Shown piece by piece: positions 1 through 4,971 of a stretch of DNA of 5,122 nt (position 1 is its first letter; each line of letters opens with the position of its first letter). Source of the DNA: Chloroflexota bacterium. Lineage in GTDB: Bacteria; Chloroflexota; Dehalococcoidia; UBA3495. The stretch spans positions 1-5,122 of the forward strand of contig JADFNR010000167.1 in the NCBI GenBank assembly GCA_022563275.1, written 5' to 3'. The notes under the pieces were generated by a model. That model was not told the DNA's origin. It did no database searches and saw only the letters and a list, made by a program, of their open reading frames with translations. Position numbers and translations under genes: made by a program.

Positions 1-195
1 CGCCGGAGTAAGCGTTGGCGCCGGAGTAGCCGTCGGCGGGGGAGTGGGTGTGGCGGTCGGTTCGGGCCGTGGCGTCGGAGTGTCGAGAGGTACCGGGGTT
101 GGCGTGGGTTCGGTTGTCCGGGGCACGCCGGAGGCGCACGCCGACAAGACGAATAACAATGTCATCAACGCGAAAATAGCTTTAGCCAGCTTCAT
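1..195 (-). CDS. Putative lipoprotein with Thr-Pro-rich stalk (N-terminal part; runs off the left edge)
   Basis: Only the first 65 codons are present. The start is ATG at 195-193, with AGGGG (205-209 on the plus strand, read in reverse) 9 bases upstream. The N-terminus has a Lys at positions 2 and 5, a hydrophobic core (about residues 6-18) and the lipobox L-S-A-C, with Cys20 as the predicted lipidated residue. This is a typical Sec/signal peptidase II lipoprotein signal. From about residue 27 the chain is almost entirely Thr, Pro and Ala (TPTP, TPRPEPTATP, TPAPTLTPA), a low-complexity stalk that would hold a downstream domain away from the membrane. That domain is outside the window, so its function cannot be named; substrate-binding or cell-surface domains are common after such stalks. 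It lies on the same strand as the two-component genes and could be a sensory partner, but the gap before it may carry its own promoter. Confidence 0.85.
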   Translation of the reverse strand, partial: MKLAKAIFALMTLLFVLSACASGVPRTTEPTPTPVPLDTPTPRPEPTATPTPPPTATPAPTLTPA

Positions 196-303
196 CTACA
201 AAGACCCCTAACAACACAAAATCACAGCACTTAGAAAAAACGGCCTAGCCTCGCTTGAGTATAGCCTGGATACCGTAAACCTAGCACGCTTGCCGGACCC
301 CGT
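196..303 (-). promoter_or_regulatory. Short gap between kinase gene and lipoprotein gene; weak promoter or terminator candidates
   Basis: This gap separates the kinase stop from the lipoprotein start. On the minus strand it holds a -10-like TATACT (plus positions 263-258), but no good -35 hexamer at 16-18 bases. Next comes a poor stem (GGCTA with TAGGCC, one bulged G), then six T residues (plus 235-240). The same stretch could therefore be a weak promoter for the lipoprotein gene, a weak terminator for the two-component operon, or neither. The kinase 3' end itself can form a GCCCCAT/ATGGGGC hairpin (311-327) and a smaller one over the stop codon (299-311). Neither is followed by a T-run. Confidence 0.25.
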
Positions 304-1290
304 TTACCGGGCCCCATTTAATGGGGCTGTCAGATTTGACGGCAAGCTCAACAAAAAGGCGGTGTGGTGGTCTCCGTCGGCGCTGTCGTCACTCTCCACT
401 GTCAGGTCGCCGCCCGACTGCCTGGCCAAGCTGCGGGCGATGAACAGGCCCAGTCCGGAACTGGTTTTCTCCTCACGCCGGACCACCTCCGGGGTCCATC
501 CCCGGTCGAACAGGTGCTGGACGTATTGTTGGCCGATACCGGGCCCATCATCCCACACCCGGACGAAGAAATGGCTTGGGTTCTTGGTCAGTTTCACTTC
601 CACATGAGTCTCGGCGTAGCGTACCGCGTTGTCCACCAGGTTGGTCACGATGTGCTCGATGGAGTTGGCGTTGGCGTAGACCAAGCCCAATTCCGACGGC
701 TCCGACCACCAGGTTATTTCCTTGCCCGCCTCCGTGGCCACCGCGGTGTACAGGTCGGAGATGCGCCTGACCACCTCGGTAGGTTCCACGGGGTGCAATT
801 CCTCATCGTTATCCGGAGATTCCAGCTGGATCAGGACCTGGATGTTGGACATCATCAACCGGAAGTTGGGTGTCTGCCGTTCAATCTCGTCCAGCAGGTC
901 TAATACCCCGGGGTCAACGGCGCCGGGCTTGGCCTGCATCACCGCCCGCAGCTCCCGCTCCTTGCCGGCGATCCTTCTCAAGGGCCGGCCCAGGTCGTGG
1001 TCAAAGAGTTGGAAATACTGGAGAGTGGTTTCGCTCCAGCTGTTGCCCGGACGTTGGCCGTTCGGACCTTGCGAAGAGCGGCTCCGGGCCCAATCGGCTC
1101 CCGCGTAGGACGACACCGCCACCCCCAGCCCGGCGACAAGGAGCGCGGCGCCGATATACGTCAGGGGTTCAAGCACCCAGAGGGATTCGAAAACTTTCTC
1201 GCCGATGAACGGGGCGAGGATGAGGCAGACGATGCCGCCCAGGGCGATAACCCCGCCGCCGGCCTTGATTGCCAATAGGGTTCTGTTCAT
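304..1290 (-). CDS. Membrane-bound sensor histidine kinase (HisKA + HATPase_c) with minimal sensory region
   Basis: This 328-residue protein is a complete, small histidine kinase, predicted to autophosphorylate on His98 and pass the phosphate to the regulator encoded just upstream. Two hydrophobic helices (about residues 8-30 and 39-60) are joined by only about 10 polar residues. There is no room for a periplasmic sensor domain, and no PAS or HAMP domain is evident. The H-box is H98-D-L-G-R-P-L. The ATP-binding domain has an N-box with N217 and N221, G1 box D247-D-G-P-G, F261, and G2 box G279-L-G-L, so kinase activity is expected. The residue four after the His is Arg102, not the usual Thr/Asn. 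The ATG at 1290 overlaps the regulator's TGA by 4 bases (ATGA), which implies translational coupling; its own Shine-Dalgarno is weak. The natural ligand is unknown. Confidence 0.93.
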   Translation of the reverse strand: MNRTLLAIKAGGGVIALGGIVCLILAPFIGEKVFESLWVLEPLTYIGAALLVAGLGVAVSSYAGADWARSRSSQGPNGQRPGNSWSETTLQYFQLFDHDLGRPLRRIAGKERELRAVMQAKPGAVDPGVLDLLDEIERQTPNFRLMMSNIQVLIQLESPDNDEELHPVEPTEVVRRISDLYTAVATEAGKEITWWSEPSELGLVYANANSIEHIVTNLVDNAVRYAETHVEVKLTKNPSHFFVRVWDDGPGIGQQYVQHLFDRGWTPEVVRREEKTSSGLGLFIARSLARQSGGDLTVESDDSADGDHHTAFLLSLPSNLTAPLNGAR

Positions 1291-2075
1291 AACTTGGGTG
1301 GCACCAGCCGGTATCCTTGGTCTCTGACGTTCAAAATCAGTTCTGAAGGGCCGAAGCGGGTATTTAAAGCTTTACCAACGGCGTCTTTGATCTCCCGGAT
1401 CCTCACCCGCAACGAGGCCCGCGGGTCTTCACCTTCAGAGTAACGCTCCAGGCGTGAAAAAGCCACCAACTCACCCGGGCTGCGATACCAAGAGGCGGCA
1501 AGTTCCCGGAATATCTCAAATTTCATTCCCTGGATATCCAGGGCCGCCGCCCGGTCTTCACCGGCGCCGATGTACACGATACGCGCGCTGACATCCACCA
1601 ATATCTGGGTTCCGATGGGTATGGTCTCAGGTGTGGTGCCGATGAGCCGCCGGAGGCGCAGGACCACCTCATCAGGGCTGGCCAGTTTGTCGATGAAGTC
1701 CACCGGGGAGTCCCATTTCAATGAACCCCGCACCGCGGTCTCGCGGTCTGGCCCCTGGGAGTATTGGGTGAACATCAAGATGGGCAACTTGGGCCACCGC
1801 TCCACTATCTCCCCCAGAATACCAAGCCCGCGGAACTGATCGTCACGGTGCTCGCCGAACCGGACATCCAGCAAGACCGCATCTGGCAGGTCCTGTTCTA
1901 TGGACCAGAGGGCGGCGGCCTCGAATTCCTCCCCCACCGAATAACCCGGTTCGGGCTGGACCACCGGAGCCTCCCATCCCTCTTCCTCCAGGCGGCGGCG
2001 GACGGCGCGGAGGATCGCCGACTCGGATTCGTCGTCTACGATCAATATCTTGCGTCCTGTATTTACTCTAGCCAT
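1287..2075 (-). CDS. Two-component response regulator, OmpR/PhoB type (receiver + winged helix)
   Basis: With ATG at 2075 this is a 262-residue DNA-binding regulator. The receiver domain has the acidic pair D14-D15 in ILIVDDE, phospho-acceptor D70 in VLLDV, T103 in MFTQ and K130 in FIDK, so all canonical residues are present. Its spacings are longer than in PhoB: about 55 residues from the acidic pair to D70 instead of 43, and 27 from T103 to K130 instead of 22. The C-terminal part (about 150-262) is a winged helix with LDIQGMKFEIFRELA, SPGELVAFSRL, a recognition-helix region around RASLRVRIREI and the wing V-R-D-Q-G-Y-R-L. Start choice is uncertain. The frame stays open upstream to TTG 2126 and GTG 2096, which would add 17 or 7 non-domain residues; no start has a good Shine-Dalgarno. 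It is the first gene of a regulator-kinase operon and may act on the divergent promoter at 2226. Confidence 0.92.
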   Translation of the reverse strand: MARVNTGRKILIVDDESESAILRAVRRRLEEEGWEAPVVQPEPGYSVGEEFEAAALWSIEQDLPDAVLLDVRFGEHRDDQFRGLGILGEIVERWPKLPILMFTQYSQGPDRETAVRGSLKWDSPVDFIDKLASPDEVVLRLRRLIGTTPETIPIGTQILVDVSARIVYIGAGEDRAAALDIQGMKFEIFRELAASWYRSPGELVAFSRLERYSEGEDPRASLRVRIREIKDAVGKALNTRFGPSELILNVRDQGYRLVPPKL

Positions 2076-2180
2076 TGTTGTTGGTTGCCGAGGCACGGAT
2101 CGCTGCCGTGGCGCGTCCTCAAACAATTATTAAGTCGATTTTATCAAATGACCGGAGCAATTTGCTGCGGACTTTCGAGT

Positions 2181-2206
2181 GAGTACCGCTCAAAACAAGA
2201 GTACCG
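2181..2206 (+). repeat. Direct repeat GAGTACCG x2, upstream of the promoter
   Basis: The octamer GAGTACCG occurs at 2181-2188 and 2199-2206, with starts 18 bases apart, and ends 19 bases before the -35 box. OmpR/PhoB-type regulators bind direct repeats, though their usual half-site period is nearer 10-11 bases, so this is only a candidate site. Two 8-base matches in a region this size can also arise by chance. Confidence 0.35.
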
Positions 2207-2214
2207 GTGCACCG
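2205..2214. promoter_or_regulatory. Perfect 10-bp palindrome CGGTGCACCG (candidate operator)
   Basis: CGGTGCACCG equals its own reverse complement and lies 11 bases upstream of the -35 hexamer, overlapping the second copy of the GAGTACCG repeat by two bases. The position suits an activator or repressor site. The symmetry suggests a dimeric helix-turn-helix protein other than an OmpR-type regulator, which normally prefers direct repeats. No regulator is identified from the sequence alone. Confidence 0.35.
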
Positions 2215-2225
2215 CCAGGCTCCGG

Positions 2226-2253
2226 TTGACAATAAAATGAGCCTGCTTAGAAT
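2226..2253 (+). promoter_or_regulatory. Strong sigma70-type promoter for the monooxygenase-aminotransferase operon
   Basis: The -35 box TTGACA (2226-2231) is a perfect consensus match. After a 16-base spacer the -10 box TAGAAT (2248-2253) matches five of six positions. Transcription would begin near 2259-2261, giving a leader of about 74 bases before the ATG at 2334. It is the best promoter match found in the window and faces the catabolic-looking operon. Confidence 0.75.
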
Positions 2254-2275
2254 GGGCAAGGATACCCTCTAAAGT

Positions 2276-2307
2276 CGATTGGCCCTAAAATCGGCGGGGA
2301 TACCGCC
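2276..2307 (+). promoter_or_regulatory. 5' leader with two adjacent small hairpins
   Basis: In the predicted leader, CGATT (2276-2280) can pair with AATCG (2289-2293), and GGCGG (2293-2297) can pair with CCGCC (2303-2307) around the loop GGATA. The two share base 2293, so they are adjacent or alternative. They end 14 bases before the ribosome binding site AAGGA (2322-2326). No known riboswitch was recognised, and there is no T-run that would make it an attenuator. It may affect mRNA stability or translation, or be incidental. Confidence 0.3.
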
Positions 2308-2333
2308 AGAGTCTACCCACTAAGGAAGATACC

Positions 2334-3503
2334 ATGATAACCAAATTCGGAAGCCTATTCGCCGGACACGTGGACTTCGAGGACATGGGCTTCGACGCGA
2401 CACCAGTCAACGACCGGCGCCTCTCCGACGAACGATTGGCCGGTGTGTTCGACAAGACCGAAGCGATCGTACTCAAGATGGAAGAACTGGGGTACGACAC
2501 ATTTTGGTCGGCGGAGCACCACTTCCAGCACGAAGGCTACGAGTGCATCCCCAACCTGTTGATGCTGTACGTCCACCTGGCCCACCTGACCAAGAACTTG
2601 AAGTTTGGGTGCGGGTTCAACGTCAACCCCATGTGGCATCCCCTGCGCTTGGCCGAGGACTACGCCACCGCCGACATCTTGACTGGAGGGCGGGTTATCT
2701 TCGGCATCGGCCGGGGTTATCACTCCCGGGAGGTGGACACCTTTGGGGCGCCCAGCACCATAACCGACGACGCCGCCAACCGGGAGTTGTTCGAAGAACA
2801 GACTGAGATAATCATGAAGGCCTTCAACGAAGAGTCTTTCTCCCATAGAGGCAAGGTCTATGACCTGCCTCCCGAGGTCCCCTACCGTGGCTATACGTTG
2901 AAGGAGATAACGTTGGTGCCGCGCCCCCGCACCCTGCCGGTGGAGACTTGGCAGCCGATAGTCAGCGCCGGCCAGCGGGCCATGGATTTCATGGCCAAAC
3001 ACGGCATCAAAGGCATCATCGGCGGCGGCGCCGCTGCCGGCGGGGCGCAAGACCAGGTTATCAGTCAATGGCGCGACACCCTGGCCAAGCATGGCCGTGA
3101 GACCGAACTGGGCACCGACCTTTGCATCGGCTATAGCACTCACATCGCAGACACCGAAGAGAAGGCGATCAAAGAGGCCCGAATCTTCTTCGAAGAGAAC
3201 ATGAAGATGTTCGCACCTTTGGGGTTCGTGCGGGGCCTGTCCGAAGACCAGATCGCGGCCCTCGCCAAGGGTTCCTCCAAAGCCAGGTCCGCCAGCCTGC
3301 CGACATTGGAAGACGGCGTCAAGGCGGGTTCGTGGCTCTGCGGCCCCGCCGAGCTGGTTACCGAGAAGCTCTTGGACGTGCAGTCCCGCTACCCCGGACT
3401 GGAGCAGGTCAATATCGGCTCGCCGGTCGGCACTCCCCTGAGCGTGATCCTGGAGCAGCTGGAACTGTTCGCCAAAGAAGTGATGCCGGAGTTCAAGAAA
3501 TAG
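2334..3503 (+). CDS. Luciferase-like (LLM class) flavin-dependent monooxygenase
   Basis: This is a full-length 389-residue member of the bacterial luciferase-like family (PF00296 type), predicted to be a cytosolic TIM-barrel enzyme. It would use reduced FMN or F420 and, if FMN, O2 to oxidise an organic substrate. Family signatures are visible in order: an early strand (ITKFGSLFAG), E61-H62-H63-F after LGYDTFWSA, a strand around NLKFGCGFNVNP, HPLRLAEDYATADILTGGR and then the glycine-rich FGIGRGYH (123-130). Further on are FSHRGKVYDLP and the late barrel segment around WQPIVSAGQRAMDFMAKHGIKGI. The start ATG has AAGGA (2322-2326) at 7 bases. It follows the strong promoter and is probably cotranscribed with the downstream PLP enzyme. 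No flavin reductase is seen nearby. Cofactor and substrate cannot be decided from the sequence; SAR202-type Chloroflexota carry many such paralogues. Confidence 0.92.
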   Translation: MITKFGSLFAGHVDFEDMGFDATPVNDRRLSDERLAGVFDKTEAIVLKMEELGYDTFWSAEHHFQHEGYECIPNLLMLYVHLAHLTKNLKFGCGFNVNPMWHPLRLAEDYATADILTGGRVIFGIGRGYHSREVDTFGAPSTITDDAANRELFEEQTEIIMKAFNEESFSHRGKVYDLPPEVPYRGYTLKEITLVPRPRTLPVETWQPIVSAGQRAMDFMAKHGIKGIIGGGAAAGGAQDQVISQWRDTLAKHGRETELGTDLCIGYSTHIADTEEKAIKEARIFFEENMKMFAPLGFVRGLSEDQIAALAKGSSKARSASLPTLEDGVKAGSWLCGPAELVTEKLLDVQSRYPGLEQVNIGSPVGTPLSVILEQLELFAKEVMPEFKK

Positions 3504-3520
3504 CCGGCTGCGAGGCCGGC
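3503..3520 (+). repeat. GC-rich hairpin between the two operon genes
   Basis: GCCGGC (3503-3508) and GCCGGC (3515-3520) pair around a 6-base loop directly at the monooxygenase stop codon. No T-run follows, so it is not a classic terminator. It may be a 3' processing or stability element that sets unequal expression of the two genes. A second small inverted repeat, GATCC-AA-GGATC, lies at 3532-3543. Confidence 0.45.
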
Positions 3521-3554
3521 GCCAGCTAGACGATCCAAGGATCAATTTGTGCTT

Positions 3555-3559
3555 GGAGG
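3555..3559 (+). promoter_or_regulatory. Ribosome binding site GGAGG that fixes the aminotransferase start
   Basis: GGAGG stands 7 bases before ATG 3567, the ideal spacing. An in-frame GTG at 3549 lies upstream of this site and would place the Shine-Dalgarno inside the coding region, so ATG 3567 is preferred. Confidence 0.85.
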
Positions 3560-3566
3560 CGGCTTC

Positions 3567-4871
3567 ATGACCCAGAAACTAACCGAAGCGGAACTGCTGG
3601 AGATCGCCCGCAAGTACAGTTTTCGAAGCCGGATCGACTCGAACACAGTTGCCGGCCCCATCATGGTCTGGGGGCGGGGATCGGTGGTCCGCGACGTTAA
3701 CGGAAAGGAGTACCTGGACTTCAATTCCGGTCAGATGTGCGGCGCCCTGGGCCACAATCACCCCCGCATCGTGCAGGCGCTGCAAGAGAGCTGTGAGACC
3801 ATGATCCACAGCCACATGAGCATGTTCAACGACCGGGAGATAATCCTGGCTGGGCGCCTGGCCGAGATCACCCCGGAAGGCATGGACCGTTCCATGTTCC
3901 TGACCTCGGGGAGCGACTCCAACGAGGCGGCCATGGCCATCGCCAAACGGTTCACCGGCGGCTATGAGATCGCCAGCCCGGCGGTGAGCTTTCACGGCAT
4001 GACCGATTCCACCAGGGCGGTTACGTTCTCCGGCTGGCACGAGGGCTATGGGCCCTATGCACCAGGTCACTACCCCATCATGGCCCCCTACGAGTACCGC
4101 TGCGCCTACTGCAAGGACCGGGGCGGCTGCGATTACACCTGCCTAAACACCAGTTTCGAACTCCTGGACGCCCAGGCCGACGGCCAACTGGCCGCCGTGA
4201 TCACGGAGCCGCTGTTCAGCGCCGGCGGCGTCATCGACCTGCCCGATGGATGGCTCAGGGAGCTGAAGCTTAAGTGCGAAGAACGCGGGGCCCTTTTGAT
4301 CGTCGATGAAGCCCAGACCGGACTGGCCAAACTGGGTTCGATGTGGGGGTTTGAACACGAAGGCGTGGTGCCCGACATATTCACCATCTCCAAGCATTTC
4401 GGGGGCGGGGTGGCCATCAGCGCCACCATCACCACCGACGAGATTGAAGAAAAGGTTTCGGCCTCCGGGTTGGTGGTGGGCCACTCTCATTCCAACGACC
4501 CGATGCCCTGCAACGCCGCCATCGCCAGCATCGACATCATCTTGGAAGAGATGTTGGTGGATGTCTCCCAGCGCATCGGCGCTTATTGGCGCGAGCACCT
4601 GGAGAGACTGGCCCAGAAGCATCAGATAATCGGCGACATCAGAGGGCGCGGTTTGTTGCAAGGGATCGAGCTCGTTAATGACCGCTTGACCAAAGAGCCG
4701 GCCTACCAGGAGGGCCGCGCCATCGGACGGTTGTGCTTGGAGAACGGGCTGATCCTCAGCGTGCGCCGGAGCGGGTCCGTGTTCCGGTTCGTGCCGCCCT
4801 TCACCACCACCGAAGACCAACTGGACCAGGCGGCGGACATCCTAGACCACGCCATCTCCAAAGTGGTCTGA
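3567..4871 (+). CDS. Class III PLP-dependent aminotransferase, resembling 2,2-dialkylglycine decarboxylase
   Basis: This 434-residue protein is a complete fold-type I PLP enzyme. Visible sites are DFNSGQMCGALGHNHP with Q56, the phosphate-binding S-G-S-D-S-N-E (114-120), the ring-stacking position F142 in SFHGMTD, E214-P, D247-E-A-Q250 and the Schiff-base lysine K276 in TISKHFGGG. The C-terminal domain has IGDIRGRGLLQGIELV, LTKEP and R407 in VFRFVPP. Order, spacing and wording match remembered dialkylglycine decarboxylase (Q52, W138, D243, Q246, K272, R406) better than generic omega-transaminases. However, Phe replaces the stacking Trp and Ala219 sits where I recall Ser215. Four cysteines (C179, C182, C188, C192) form a small cluster. 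The likely reaction is transamination, or decarboxylation-coupled transamination of a 2-aminoacid or amine with pyruvate as acceptor. The upstream gap of 63 bases shows no promoter, so cotranscription with the monooxygenase is likely. Confidence 0.9.
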   Translation: MTQKLTEAELLEIARKYSFRSRIDSNTVAGPIMVWGRGSVVRDVNGKEYLDFNSGQMCGALGHNHPRIVQALQESCETMIHSHMSMFNDREIILAGRLAEITPEGMDRSMFLTSGSDSNEAAMAIAKRFTGGYEIASPAVSFHGMTDSTRAVTFSGWHEGYGPYAPGHYPIMAPYEYRCAYCKDRGGCDYTCLNTSFELLDAQADGQLAAVITEPLFSAGGVIDLPDGWLRELKLKCEERGALLIVDEAQTGLAKLGSMWGFEHEGVVPDIFTISKHFGGGVAISATITTDEIEEKVSASGLVVGHSHSNDPMPCNAAIASIDIILEEMLVDVSQRIGAYWREHLERLAQKHQIIGDIRGRGLLQGIELVNDRLTKEPAYQEGRAIGRLCLENGLILSVRRSGSVFRFVPPFTTTEDQLDQAADILDHAISKVV

Positions 4872-4908
4872 ATTCGCATACGGTTTCCTCGGGCCCCGGA
4901 AATGAAAG

Positions 4909-4940
4909 AGCCGCCCCGATAAAATCGGGGCGGCTTTTTT
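4909..4940 (+). terminator. Strong intrinsic terminator (possibly bidirectional)
   Basis: A-G-C-C-G-C-C-C-C-G-A-T (4909-4920) pairs perfectly with 4924-4935 around the loop AAA, and the second arm runs into six T residues (4935-4940). This is a textbook rho-independent terminator, 37 bases after the aminotransferase stop. Read on the minus strand, the stem is followed by CTTTCATT after one or two bases, a weaker U-rich tail, so it may also end the converging gene whose stop is at 4974-4972. A small TTTCC/GGAAA inverted repeat (4884-4902) precedes it. Confidence 0.95.
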
Positions 4941-4971
4941 GATGTGGTGGACAGTCCGATGAGGAGGCGGT

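Larger units (their letters stand above)
2076..2333. promoter_or_regulatory. Divergent control region between the two-component operon and the monooxygenase operon
   Basis: This stretch of about 260 bases holds no convincing gene. It contains the plus-strand promoter, candidate operator sequences and the transcribed leader, which are listed separately. On the minus strand there are AT-rich -10-like hexamers (for example TAAAAT near 2143-2138) but no -35 box at proper spacing, so the promoter of the two-component operon is not resolved. Other small symmetries are AGCAA-T-TTGCT (2156-2166) and a 9-base direct repeat, AAGTCGATT, at 2132-2140 and 2272-2280. The bases 2076-2126 could be coding if the regulator starts at TTG 2126. 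Confidence 0.6.

Noticed and set aside
1..130. GC-rich repetitive edge as a CRISPR or satellite-like repeat
   Set aside because: It translates cleanly as a Thr-Pro stalk after a lipoprotein signal; there are no regular spacers.
311..327. GCCCCAT/ATGGGGC hairpin as a terminator of the two-component operon
   Set aside because: It lies inside the last kinase codons and is not followed by T residues on the minus strand.
364..903. Open frame of 179 codons on the plus strand opposite the kinase
   Set aside because: It is a shadow of the histidine kinase, whose H, N, G1 and G2 boxes are all on the minus strand.
2237..2272. Tiny upstream reading frame (ATG 2237 or 2252 to TAA) before the monooxygenase
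   Set aside because: Both ATGs lie within or upstream of the -10 box, so the predicted transcript would not include them.
2355..3545. Long open frame (about 396 codons) on the minus strand opposite the monooxygenase
   Set aside because: It lies antisense to a gene with clear family motifs, promoter and ribosome binding site. Its translation shows no recognisable domain and is typical of antisense frames in GC-rich coding DNA.
3549..3566. GTG start at 3549 for the PLP enzyme
   Set aside because: The GGAGG at 3555-3559 lies downstream of it and is ideally placed for ATG 3567.
4143..4820. Open frame of 225 codons on the minus strand opposite the aminotransferase
   Set aside because: It is antisense to the conserved PLP enzyme, has no recognisable domain, and is explained by codon bias of the real gene.
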